A DNA stretch of 16,110 nt from Desulfobulbaceae bacterium (GTDB lineage Bacteria; Desulfobacterota; Desulfobulbia; Desulfobulbales; DAOVSZ01): assembly GCA_030627725.1 (NCBI GenBank), contig DAOVSZ010000019.1, positions 1 to 16,110 on the forward strand, given 5' to 3'. The notes beneath the pieces are model-generated. The model did no database searches. It worked only from the letters and a program-made list of their open reading frames with translations, and was not told the DNA's origin. Shown here one piece after another: positions 7,170 through 13,745 of the stretch. Within the stretch, counting starts at the first letter, position 1; each line of letters begins with the position of its first letter. The translations under genes and the position numbers were made by a program.

Positions 7170-7745
7170 TCTGCTCCCGTAATAATATTTTTATCAGTCA
7201 GGGTGTTTGCTGGTCTTCCTGAGCCTGCAAGGCTCCGAACGCAGTTGACGCAATATACCGGCATCGTAGTAGGTCGCTCGAAGTCTTCGCTTATCTGTGA
7301 GAAATGCGGGTTAGATGAGATGATAGATGGGAAGAGTTTGCTTTTCCGCGGGTCGCGAAAAAGTCGCAGTCACACTAGACCGCTCCTCAAAAAATACCCT
7401 GCCCACTCTTGCCTGTCAAGCTCCCAGAATTATGCAATCATCACGCCAGCCACAGAAATAGAATCTATTTTAGAAGGTTCGTCTTTGATTCTAACAGGTT
7501 ACGGAGTGTCAAAGGAGACTGGCTCTCCTTGGTGCAGGGGGAATTTCCGAAAATCCGTAAAATAGTGTGCGAAATAATGAAAAAACTACTTTAAAGTAGT
7601 TCGAAATAGCAGTCCAGCCTCGGCGGAATTATACGACAACGCAAGTAACAATTTAGTCCCCATTTGCCCTTTGTCAAGCCTGAGCTACCCCCAAATTTTT
7701 CCCAGGATGTCCCCTTTTGACCCGTGATTTTATAATTTCAAAAGA
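7170..7745. other. Gene-poor intergenic stretch with an 18-bp palindrome
   Basis: No convincing gene lies here. The left end is the leader of the hybrid kinase (minus). At 7584-7601 there is a perfect 18-bp palindrome, AACTACTTTAAAGTAGTT. A plus-strand frame ending at the TAA inside that palindrome (7592-7594) has a protein-like tail, RFVFDSNRLRSVKGDWLSL followed by VQGEFPKIRKIVCEIMKKLL, but its upstream part has no leader or recognisable domain, so it may be a gene remnant. A minus-strand TATAAT at 7631-7636 has no good -35 partner. At 7703 the text CAGGATGTCCCC recurs from the repeat area near 11864. Confidence 0.5.
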
Positions 7746-8009
7746 TTACTCATAGTGTGTCCACATTCGAATAATCTTTACAATCTTTTCATCCGTAAGC
7801 ACTTGATAAACCAACCTGTGTTGGATATTGATCCTCCGGGAATATGCACCGCTTAGATCTCCAATAAGTTTCTCGTATGAAGGTGGATTCTGAAAGGGAT
7901 TTTCTTGAATGACGGATAGTAAGTTTTCTACCCGGGACTGTAAGCCTGCCCGTTTTATCTTTTTTGCATCTTTTTGAGCCATTTTTGTAAAAATTATTCT
8001 CCAACTCAC
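7746..8009 (-). CDS. yoeB: YoeB-type mRNA interferase toxin
   Basis: A Txe/YoeB family toxin, a ribosome-dependent endoribonuclease that cleaves mRNA in the A site and is held inactive by its YefM antitoxin. I chose the GTG at 8009 (87 residues, MSWRIIF...) because it overlaps the antitoxin stop as GTGA and has GAGGAG eight bases upstream; a TTG one codon earlier (8012) is the alternative. With the GTG start, Glu46 and Arg65 fall on the same numbers as the E. coli YoeB catalytic residues, and the C-terminal His85-Tyr86 matches the functional His83-Tyr84 pair. The family hallmark (GD)LSGAYSRRINIQHRLVYQV is intact, so the toxin should be active. Confidence 0.92.
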   Translation of the reverse strand: MSWRIIFTKMAQKDAKKIKRAGLQSRVENLLSVIQENPFQNPPSYEKLIGDLSGAYSRRINIQHRLVYQVLTDEKIVKIIRMWTHYE

Positions 8010-8248
8010 CAATCTAACTCCTCAGAGCATTCTTCGACAGGAGTTGCCAAGCCCTCCATAATTGATTCCCTCATGCCGGGAACTGATGTTAAATATAGGG
8101 TTTCTTGGATTGCTTCCCAATCATTTTCCGAAACTAAGACAGCACTTGCCCGTTTTCCTTTGATTGTAACTGGCTTGTGTTCGGATGCGACTTCATCCAC
8201 TAAGCCATATAATTTTGCTCTTGCTTCTGAAACAGTAAGTGGTTTCAT
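8006..8248 (-). CDS. yefM: YefM/Phd-type antitoxin
   Basis: An 80-residue antitoxin of the Phd/YefM family, which binds and neutralises the downstream YoeB toxin and represses its own promoter. The N-terminal half has the DNA-binding Phd fold (MKPLTVSEARAKLYGLVDEV, then KPVTIKGKRASAVLVSENDW); the C-terminal half is the toxin-binding tail (SIMEGLATPVEECSEELDW). The start at 8248 is set by an AGGAGG eight to nine bases upstream and by the family N-terminus; a longer frame to 8311 would read through the promoter region. It comes first in the operon and overlaps the toxin by four bases, the usual arrangement that keeps antitoxin in excess. Confidence 0.92.
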   Translation of the reverse strand: MKPLTVSEARAKLYGLVDEVASEHKPVTIKGKRASAVLVSENDWEAIQETLYLTSVPGMRESIMEGLATPVEECSEELDW

Positions 8249-8267
8249 AATATGACCTCCTAACAAA

Positions 8268-8296
8268 AGCGTACGACATTTCGTACCAAAAGACAA
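8268..8296 (-). promoter_or_regulatory. Promoter and likely operator of yefM-yoeB
   Basis: On the minus strand TTGTCT (8291-8296) and TACGCT (8268-8273) are spaced by 17 bases and lie about 20 bases before the antitoxin start. Between and over them is an inverted repeat, GTACG at 8271-8275 and CGTAC at 8282-8286 with six bases between. E. coli YefM recognises TGTACA-type palindromes, so a GTAC-centred pair overlapping the -10 box fits autorepression. The match is by eye. Confidence 0.5.
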
Positions 8297-8414
8297 TGTT
8301 TTTTTACACACAGGTGTGGGGAGTGGGGAGGGGCGTTGTTATAATGGCTTATGGAAGGGGAGAAAAATAAATCTGTCCCGATTTTTAATCCCGGGAAACT
8401 CAAGCAGCAAACCC

Positions 8415-8446
8415 AAAACACCCCGACCATACAGCCGGGGTGTTTT
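8415..8446 (-). terminator. Rho-independent terminator of the rhodanese selenoprotein gene
   Basis: An 11-bp stem (8415-8425 with 8436-8446) with a 10-base loop and a G/C-rich core, ending in TTTT in the minus-strand sense, 26 bases after the TAA of the selenoprotein gene. The flanking AAAA/TTTT makes it usable from either direction; on the plus strand no gene ends here, and the next minus gene is the yefM antitoxin, so it separates the two minus-strand units. Confidence 0.75.
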
Positions 8447-8471
8447 GTCTGGGCATACTTGTAAGACGTCT

Positions 8472-9251
8472 TTACTGGTGCAGTATATAAACGCTCGGGT
8501 AATCCATGAGCTTTAAGGTCATGGCAATGCTGCCGGCCATGACAGGCGCATCATGAACGATAACAAGGCTGTTGCTTTTGTTGAGCTCTTCCATCATCAA
8601 CTTTGAAAACATGTCGCCGTGATTAACATGGTTGGCGCCGTTGATATGGCCGCTTTCATATTTTGCCTTGTCGCGGAAATCGACAAAAATACAGTTGTTC
8701 AACTGCCGCGCCGCTTCTTCGCTGACCAGCATGGCATTGAAATCGACCGTGTTGACCTTCATAAGATCTTCAAGCAGTTCCGCCTTGCCAACGGTCGGGA
8801 GTCCGGCATTTTTCCAACCCTTGATCCCTTCCCGCAGCCAATTCACATTCCGGTAGCCGTTTGCAGCCGCTAACCTAGCGGCGTGATAGGACTTCCATCA
8901 CGTATTTGAGGCGCAGTACATAATGATTGCCGTGTTTTTGTCCGCCGGCAGGTCATTGAGGTCAAACAATACTTTGCTCAGCGACAGATCCACGCGTTTG
9001 TGGTCCTTGGGGACCATGCAGGTGATATGCACAGTGCCGTCGGGGTGGCCTTTCATAAAGTCGGTGGAATGACTGTGGCAGGCGACCACTGTGGCGCCTT
9101 GTTTATGCATCTTTTGCGCATCAGCCACGCTGACTTTTTTGAATCCGTCGCCCGCCATGTCTGGCGGTGCAATTTTGGCGGCGAAGCAGGGCATAGAAAG
9201 CCCGACAATCGCTGCAATGGCAAACAACACTAATGGCAGTTTTTTCAACAT
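8472..9251 (-). CDS. Exported tandem rhodanese-like protein, probable selenoprotein (in-frame TGA = Sec118)
   Basis: A conventional reading gives two short genes, 8898-9251 and 8472-8846 (GTG start), but both are in the same frame and only a TGA at 8898-8900 divides them. The residues after the TGA continue the rhodanese fold: YCASNT-[TGA]-WKSYHAARLAAANGY, then NVNWLREGIKGWK. In many related rhodaneses I know the loop as YCNGPKC-x-(R/K)S, so the TGA takes the place of the second Cys in C-x4-C (here C113-x4-U118). The GTG at 8846 has no proper ribosome-binding site, while the ATG at 9251 has AGGAGG five bases away. The full product is 259 residues: signal peptide 1-24 (cleavage near CFAA), first rhodanese-like domain about 35-150 with Sec118, second domain about 155-259 whose expected active-site loop reads HDAPVMAG and lacks Cys. 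Rhodaneses move sulfane sulfur via a persulfide; a periplasmic selenium form may be redox or sulfur-handling. A disrupted gene is the alternative. Confidence 0.78.
8866..8882 (-). promoter_or_regulatory. Candidate bacterial SECIS hairpin
   Basis: Directly downstream of the in-frame TGA the minus strand forms GCCGCUA-GGU-UAGCGGC: a perfect 7-bp stem with a GGU loop, or equally a 6-bp stem with an AGGUU loop. The loop begins 21-22 bases after the UGA, inside the 16-37 base window described for bacterial SECIS elements, and has the G at the start of the loop that SelB recognition needs; E. coli fdhF uses an AGGUCU loop on a similar upper stem. The hairpin is inside the coding sequence, as bacterial SECIS elements are. 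I could not fold it by program. Confidence 0.72.
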
Positions 9252-9309
9252 AATCTCCTCCTTTTTTTAAATTTGTGATCAACATTACAGAAATGCCCAT
9301 ATGTGCGTA

Positions 9310-9338
9310 TGCTTAATATGTAGAAAATCTAATGTCAA
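9310..9338 (-). promoter_or_regulatory. Candidate promoter of the selenoprotein gene
   Basis: In the minus sense TTGACA at 9333-9338 is a perfect -35 box; 17 bases later is TAAGCA (9310-9315), a mediocre -10 box, in the A/T-rich context ACATATTAAGCATA. It lies about 60 bases upstream of the start codon. Matched by eye. Confidence 0.4.
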
Positions 9339-9612
9339 TAGAATTCCGTTTTAGACACGGAGGAGTTTATAGGTACAACAAAAGAAGTGTCAATGACTGC
9401 AGTGAAATGAAATTTCTGACCACAAGCGTTCAGCCGACAACTTTCAGCTAAAAACATTGTAGTATCAGCATGTTATTTTGATTACTTATTGACGGCTTAA
9501 TCTGGAAATCTTGCATTTCTGGATGGACGCGCAAGAAGACAAAAAGGCATGACAGTGATCTTCCGATTTGTCTAAAATCCCTTACACGAATTCCGCAACT
9601 CTGATTTCATTA

Positions 9613-9641
9613 TTGACAGGAGGGCGGATCGGCTTTATTCA
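9613..9641 (+). promoter_or_regulatory. Candidate promoter immediately before the antiporter
   Basis: TTGACA at 9613-9618, a 17-base spacer, and TATTCA at 9636-9641. The -10 box ends only eight bases before the ATG at 9650, so a transcript begun here would be almost leaderless; the AGGAGGG at 9618-9624 lies inside the spacer, 25 bases from the ATG, too far to serve that start. Either the promoter is real and translation is leaderless, or transcription starts farther upstream. Confidence 0.35.
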
Positions 9642-9649
9642 CTACTATC

Positions 9650-10909
9650 ATGATAACTGAGACCCTGATCATCCAGATTCTGCTTATCCTGGTGATGGCC
9701 TGGATATTCGGCACCATTTTCATCAAACTCGATCTGCCCCCCATGCTTGGAGAACTGGTGGCCGGTCTTGTTCTTGGGCCTCCCCTGCTCGGTATTGTCG
9801 AGCCATCCGCTCCCCTTGAATTTCTCGCGGAACTCGGAATTTTCTTTGCCATGTTTTACGCAGGCATGGAGATGGACCCCAAAGCCCTTCTCAAGGTTTT
9901 TTTCCCTTCCCTGATGGTTGCCATCGGAGGGTTCTTTGTCCCTTTTCTCTTGGGCTATTTTATCACCAAGGCTTTTGGGGGAACCGTCTACCAGTCGCTT
10001 TTTGTCGGCATGGGGTTGTCCATTACGGCCATAGCCGTTCAGGCGGTCATCCTGCAGTCCCTGCAGATTCACAAAAGCAATATCGGCCACATTATCATGG
10101 GCGCAGCCATAGTGGATGATATTTTGTCTCTGTGCACCCTTTCGATTCTTCTTGGTCTGGCCAAAAGCGGGAGCATTGATGTGACTTCCGTGGCTGTCAT
10201 TGTCGGCAAGGTCGGGCTGTTCTTCTGTTTTACTATTGTCATCGGCCATTTTGTCATGCCCCGCATCACCAAAAATCTCAATGACTATCATGGCAAAGGA
10301 TTTACTTTTGCAATGATTGCCGCCTTGGTCATGGCCTATATGGCAGAGCTTGCCGGATTGCATCTGGTGATTGGCGCTTTCCTTGCCGGCCAGTTCGTCA
10401 GAAAGGAAATGATGGACGAAAAGGTATATGATGCCATCAGTAACCGTTTTTTTGGCATCAGTTCAGGGTTTCTGACCCCAATCTTTTTCGCCTCTCTCGC
10501 CTTTCATGTCCATGTTGAGTGGAGTCTGTCTTTTTGGATTTTCTCAGGGGCCCTCATCCTTGTGGCCATTGCAGGCAAAGTCTTCGGGTGTGCCGGCATG
10601 GCACGGGCCATTGGCCTTAGCCCCAAAGAATCCATTGTAATCGGCTTTGGCATGAACGGCAGGGGCGCAGTCGAGCTGGTTGTCGCCACCGTGGTGCTCC
10701 AATTGAGCGCCGAGCTCCTGCAGGAAAAAGTCATTACAGAACCGCTCCTGACCGGGCAGCAGTTTTCCGCCCTTGTCCTCATGGCCTTTGTCACCACCCT
10801 CCTGACGCCCATCCTCCTGAAAAGAACCATCCTGAAAAGCTGCAGTCTTGATCAGAGTGAAGATTTCTGCCGCCTGATTGAAGAGTCCAAACGCAAAACC
10901 CTGCGCTGA
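9650..10909 (+). CDS. CPA2-type cation/proton antiporter
   Basis: A 419-residue inner-membrane protein of the monovalent cation:proton antiporter-2 family (KefB/NapA-like transport core), exchanging Na+ or K+ for H+. About 11-13 hydrophobic segments are visible from residue 6 to 390. Family marks: LGELVAGLVLGPPLLG (33-48), FFAMFYAGMEMD (65-76), GMGLSITAIAVQAVILQ (120-136) and the ion-binding Asp pair VDD (155-157) in GAAIVDDILSL, typical of electrogenic CPA2 members; GFGMNGRGAVELVVA (332-346) is the second conserved loop. The C-terminus is a short 30-residue cytoplasmic tail, with no TrkA-N/RCK domain as in KefB/KefC, so gating by nucleotide or glutathione is not expected. No close Shine-Dalgarno precedes the ATG, and an in-frame TGA at 9614 rules out a longer start. 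Ion specificity cannot be told from sequence. Confidence 0.9.
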   Translation: MITETLIIQILLILVMAWIFGTIFIKLDLPPMLGELVAGLVLGPPLLGIVEPSAPLEFLAELGIFFAMFYAGMEMDPKALLKVFFPSLMVAIGGFFVPFLLGYFITKAFGGTVYQSLFVGMGLSITAIAVQAVILQSLQIHKSNIGHIIMGAAIVDDILSLCTLSILLGLAKSGSIDVTSVAVIVGKVGLFFCFTIVIGHFVMPRITKNLNDYHGKGFTFAMIAALVMAYMAELAGLHLVIGAFLAGQFVRKEMMDEKVYDAISNRFFGISSGFLTPIFFASLAFHVHVEWSLSFWIFSGALILVAIAGKVFGCAGMARAIGLSPKESIVIGFGMNGRGAVELVVATVVLQLSAELLQEKVITEPLLTGQQFSALVLMAFVTTLLTPILLKRTILKSCSLDQSEDFCRLIEESKRKTLR

Positions 10910-11064
10910 ATTAATATGCCGCGTGTTTTTCCGAAGATCTGATGTCAAGGTCGATAGCAGGGACGAAAAGGCAAGAAAGAAAAAAAGCGATGAAAGATAA
11001 AATCTCAACCGCCGTCAAATGTCAAAATGTCAAGCTCGACCCCGGGTTCCCACAAGTGGGCTGG

Positions 11065-11343
11065 TTATCTTAAATGTGCACCAAGTTCTTTTTCGATGCG
11101 TTCCGCCAGAAAGATTTTCATAAGAGACTGATACGGGACATCGCGTTTGTTAGCCAAAAGCTTAAGCTCTTCCAGCATTGATTCAGGAAGACGAAGGGAT
11201 ATTTTTTTTACAGAAGGCTTGAGGTTTGAAAATGTTACCCTTTCTGCCTGATTCCAATTAATGAGTTCAGTTGAATCGTGAGTAGCCCAAAATTCCCTTT
11301 CTTCATCTTCGTTTTTAAATCTAGGTAGTTGTTTACTCATCAC
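11065..11343 (-). CDS. BrnA/CopG-type antitoxin
   Basis: A 92-residue antitoxin with the CopG-antitoxin / BrnA layout: an N-terminal toxin-contact region (LPRFKNEDEEREFWATHDST) and a C-terminal ribbon-helix-helix DNA-binding domain (KKISLRLPESMLEELKLLAN, then a second helix QSLMKIFLAERIEKEL). It should neutralise the BrnT-like toxin and repress the operon. Its start (GTG 11343, or ATG 11340, giving 91 residues) overlaps the end of the toxin gene; AGGAGG lies seven bases before the GTG and ten before the ATG, so either is possible. Toxin before antitoxin is the normal BrnT-BrnA order. Confidence 0.85.
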   Translation of the reverse strand: MMSKQLPRFKNEDEEREFWATHDSTELINWNQAERVTFSNLKPSVKKISLRLPESMLEELKLLANKRDVPYQSLMKIFLAERIEKELGAHLR

Positions 11344-11641
11344 TGTACACCCTCCTTTCTTTGCGACTCATATCTCTTGCAGAAATTACACGAATAAAAT
11401 TATTCCTTACTGTAAAGACAATAAAGAGGAATCTTTTCGAGTCTGTTTGGCCAAGTGCATAAAACCTTTGCTCTGTCTTTGAATGTATTATGTCGTCTTG
11501 AATAACCAGGGGATGGTTAAAAAAGATTTGTTCACACTCTGAGGGACTTACCTTATGCTTAAGCCAGCTTTTATCAGTATTTCCTTCGTCCCAATCAAAG
11601 CCGCAACATTGGTGTAATATTTTTCTGTATATCTTATCCAT
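11333..11641 (-). CDS. BrnT-type ribonuclease toxin
   Basis: A 102-residue toxin of the BrnT family, RelE-fold ribonucleases that stop translation. Visible family elements: GFDWDEGNTDKSWLKHKVS (14-32), the S-x-x-E-x-(E/Q)-x-(I/F)F block, EQRFYALGQT (57-66), the beta strand RFLFIVFTVR (70-79) and the C-terminal IRVISARDMSRKERRVY (83-99) with the conserved Arg and Ser-Ala-Arg. The frame extends upstream to 11704, but that part runs over a near-consensus promoter (11650-11677), so I start at the ATG at 11641. No Shine-Dalgarno precedes it and the predicted transcript start is only a few bases away, so the mRNA may be leaderless. It overlaps the antitoxin gene by 11 bases. Confidence 0.85.
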   Translation of the reverse strand: MDKIYRKILHQCCGFDWDEGNTDKSWLKHKVSPSECEQIFFNHPLVIQDDIIHSKTEQRFYALGQTDSKRFLFIVFTVRNNFIRVISARDMSRKERRVYSDE

Positions 11642-11649
11642 ATAATATG

Positions 11650-11677
11650 TATATATCCATGCAATACATTTTGTCAA
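11650..11677 (-). promoter_or_regulatory. Strong promoter of the BrnT-type operon
   Basis: On the minus strand TTGACA (11672-11677), 16-base spacer and TATATA (11650-11655), within an A/T-rich region. The -10 box ends nine bases before the toxin ATG at 11641. Confidence 0.6.
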
Positions 11678-11791
11678 GTTTTGAAAAGATAATAGAGGGC
11701 ACAACGAGTCTGCAGAATTTTCTTAAAGCTATATTATTAGAGGGAGAATTAGCGGGAGGAAGGTTCTTGAAATATGGTTGAAAAGCTACTC

Positions 11792-11853
11792 AAAAGTCAA
11801 CAGAAGAGCTGACCCCTTCCCTTCTTGCCCTTTTGACCCCTTGCCCTTTTGAC
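11792..11853. repeat. Intergenic repeat: ~29-bp unit plus 14-bp tandem duplication
   Basis: AAAGTCAACAG(A)AGAGCTGACCCCTT at 11793-11818 has a close second copy at 13632-13655 on the other side of the DUF342 gene. Directly after it CTTGCCCTTTTGAC occurs twice (11824-11837 and 11840-11853). The half-motif GGGGTCAG also appears near 3755 and, as GGGTCAGG, at 15006, so this is a dispersed intergenic family. The rest of 11705-12069 holds only a promoter candidate and a run of nine C; no gene is supported. Confidence 0.6.
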
Positions 11854-11916
11854 AGGGGGAATACAGGATGTCCCCCTCCCGTCCCACGTTAAATTAACCA
11901 GCCGGGCCCACTTTTA

Positions 11917-11925
11917 TGGTATAAT
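11917..11925 (+). promoter_or_regulatory. Extended -10 promoter candidate for the DUF342 gene
   Basis: TGGTATAAT at 11917-11925 is a perfect extended -10 box (TGnTATAAT), which can work without a good -35; none is seen. It lies about 145 bases upstream of the DUF342 start, leaving a long A/T-rich leader. Confidence 0.4.
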
Positions 11926-12069
11926 TTTTAATGATGCAATAAAAAAAAGTGATATGTCAAGGAGGTTGAGAATTGAAAACTCAGTAAGATTTTTAAAAAT
12001 TTATTTTCTATTATCGACTGTCCCCCCCCCAGGGGTTTTTAGAGTTGCTTCGTTGTTAAAGGAGAATGA

Positions 12070-13530
12070 TTGATTGTGAGTTCAAGTTCACTGTGTAAAG
12101 GCAAGATTGAACTACTTAACGGTCAGTTCGTGCTTAGGGTGTCTGCAGACCGACTTGAGGCTGTTGTCTCCTGCAAAGAACCTGACAATAGCGCAAATCT
12201 TGACGATACGAATTTTAAAACGCTTATGGAGGAAGTTCGTTCTCATGGTGTTAATTTCGGCCTATTGGAGGACCCGGCACCCAAAGGAAACGGCTCATGG
12301 CTTGTTGCCAAGGGAGAGCCTGCTGTCCATGGTGAAAATGCCAAGGTTAAGGCATATGTCAAATCAATAGGCGCTCAATCTTCTAAAACCAAAGACTCAA
12401 AGAAGGACACGGTTGATTTTCGGGAGTTAGACATGGTTGTTAATGTTCCAAAAGGCAAACTTCTTTTGGAAAAAATTCTGGCAACTGATGGAACCCCTGG
12501 CAGGACTGTGACCGATGAAACAATCAATCCTAAACCTGGAAAAGATTTTAACTTTAAGATTGGGTCTGGAGTTTCATTGTCCGAAGATGGGATAAAGGTT
12601 ATTTCAGAAGCAGAAGGTAAATATATGCTGGCTGATGGCAAAGTCTCGGTAGAGGTTGAGCATATAATCAATGGCGATGTTGACATAAGTACTGGCAATA
12701 TAACTTTTATTGGGGAGAGCCTGGTTATTAACGGCGCTGTTCTCCCTGGCTTTAAAGTTAAAGGGAAAAAAGATGTTTATATTGGCCAAGGAATACAAAA
12801 TTCAGCGGAAATTACCGTCGGTGGCAACCTCAAAATTAAAGGTGGAGTAGTTGGTGATGGAGTGGCCATCAAGTGCTGGGGTAATGTTAATGCTGATTTC
12901 ATCGAAAACGTAGGTCGTATTGAAGTGAACGGTGATTTGCTAATTTTCGATGCTTTAATTCAGACACATACCAGAGTGAGTCATAACTTGAAAATGCTTA
13001 CCGGTAAAGGGGCATTGGTTGGCGGTACACATACTGTCGGCGGCTCTGTATTTGTTCGGGAGATTGGCTCGGAAGCTGAAGTGGTAACCGAGGTGGTTGT
13101 TGGGTTTGAACCTGAACTTGAAGCAAAAAAGAAGAAGCTTGAGAAGGAAAAAAAATATTGGCCTGTTAAAATGGAAGAGATCATGAAAAACAATATTGAC
13201 CTGCAAAAATTAAAGAAAGAGTCTGGAGACAAATTCCCCCCTGAGAAGACGGCCTTATTGAAGAAAAATTATGAAATGTTGCCTAAGATAATGGAGAAAG
13301 TCACTAGTCTACCTGAAAAGAAGAAAGCCCTTGGTGCTGAAATTGAACAGAGTGGAAACGAAAGTGTTTATGTTTATGGAACTGCTTTTCCAGGTACAAA
13401 AGTTACCATTGGCGATGTGTCAAGAGTCTTGATTAACATGGAAGAGCAGGTGGTGATCCATTTGGACAAATCAACCCGCCGAATTCACTGTCGGTCTATG
13501 AGCAAAAAAGAACAAAAAGCGTTTAACTGA
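12070..13530 (+). CDS. DUF342 (FapA-like) domain protein
   Basis: A 486-residue cytoplasmic protein of the FapA/DUF342 family. The N-terminal part (about 1-120) includes LEDPAPKGNGSWLVAKGEPA. The typical DUF342 heart follows: DFRELDMVVNVPKGKLLLEK, DGTPGRTVTDETI, PGKDFNFKIGSGVSLSEDG, then a repetitive beta-helix-like section (about 195-340) with turns such as INGDVDISTGNITF, VINGAVLPGFKVKGKKDV, ITVGGNLKIKGGVVGDG. A Lys/Glu-rich coiled coil (about 345-430) and a short beta end follow. FapA homologues have been linked to polymer or envelope/polarity functions in other bacteria; the precise role here is unknown. I took the TTG at 12070 because AGGAG is six bases upstream; a GTG at 12076 would remove two residues. 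It stands alone, bracketed by direct repeats, between a toxin-antitoxin operon and an ATPase. Confidence 0.87.
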   Translation: MIVSSSSLCKGKIELLNGQFVLRVSADRLEAVVSCKEPDNSANLDDTNFKTLMEEVRSHGVNFGLLEDPAPKGNGSWLVAKGEPAVHGENAKVKAYVKSIGAQSSKTKDSKKDTVDFRELDMVVNVPKGKLLLEKILATDGTPGRTVTDETINPKPGKDFNFKIGSGVSLSEDGIKVISEAEGKYMLADGKVSVEVEHIINGDVDISTGNITFIGESLVINGAVLPGFKVKGKKDVYIGQGIQNSAEITVGGNLKIKGGVVGDGVAIKCWGNVNADFIENVGRIEVNGDLLIFDALIQTHTRVSHNLKMLTGKGALVGGTHTVGGSVFVREIGSEAEVVTEVVVGFEPELEAKKKKLEKEKKYWPVKMEEIMKNNIDLQKLKKESGDKFPPEKTALLKKNYEMLPKIMEKVTSLPEKKKALGAEIEQSGNESVYVYGTAFPGTKVTIGDVSRVLINMEEQVVIHLDKSTRRIHCRSMSKKEQKAFN

Positions 13531-13631
13531 GAGAGATGTCTCTTATGAATAACAAGTTGATCAGGAAGGTACTGGATGGTTCACTTTGGATGACAGGAAA
13601 AGCATGAAATCATGACCGTCCCCATAGGCCG

Positions 13632-13660
13632 AAAGTCAACAGCAGATCTGCCCCTTGCCT
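13632..13660. repeat. Second copy of the ~29-bp intergenic repeat
   Basis: AAAGTCAACAGCAGATCTG followed by CCCCTTGCCTT matches the copy at 11793-11820 with three substitutions and one missing base, in the same orientation. The two copies bracket the DUF342 gene about 1.84 kb apart. Confidence 0.65.
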
Positions 13661-13688
13661 TGCATCAAACAACAAATACATGACCACT

Positions 13689-13736
13689 TTACCCTCTACT
13701 CCAAAATAGACTTGACTGTTGTGGAGTAGAGGGTAA
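13689..13736 (+). promoter_or_regulatory. Perfect 15-bp inverted repeat before the ATPase gene
   Basis: TTACCCTCTACTCCA (13689-13703) and its exact reverse complement (13722-13736) are separated by 18 bases, ending nine bases before the ATG at 13746. The right arm holds the only purine-rich ribosome-binding candidate (GAGGG, 13729-13733). In RNA the hairpin would hide it; in DNA the arms suit a dimeric repressor or the end of a mobile unit. The 18-base loop is unusual for a terminator and no U run follows. Confidence 0.7.
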
Positions 13737-13745
13737 TATAGACAT

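Larger units (their letters stand above)
9252..9649. other. Divergent intergenic region between selenoprotein and antiporter genes
   Basis: These 398 bases separate divergently transcribed genes. They hold a strong ribosome-binding site for the selenoprotein gene (9255-9265), candidate promoters for each direction (listed separately), and otherwise A/T-rich sequence with no reading frame, RNA gene or repeat that I can support. Confidence 0.6.

Noticed and set aside
7203..7565. 120-codon plus-strand frame beside the hybrid kinase
   Set aside because: No leader, mixed composition, no recognisable motif; a different frame in the same place looks more protein-like at its end.
8472..8846. A separate rhodanese-like gene starting at GTG 8846
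   Set aside because: No ribosome-binding site, and the frame continues upstream to the TGA at 8898 with conserved rhodanese residues; it is better explained as the second part of one gene read through the TGA.
9635..10363. A 242-codon open frame on the minus strand
   Set aside because: It lies wholly antisense to the antiporter, is rich in His, Asn, Lys and Gly as the complement of a membrane protein would be, and has no domain or leader.
11642..11704. Longer start for the BrnT-type toxin at 11704
   Set aside because: The added 21 codons run across a TTGACA/TATATA promoter and do not match the family.
11849..12073. 74-codon plus-strand frame before the DUF342 gene
   Set aside because: It starts inside a repeat, passes through a run of nine C and resembles no protein; it is probably just the leader region.
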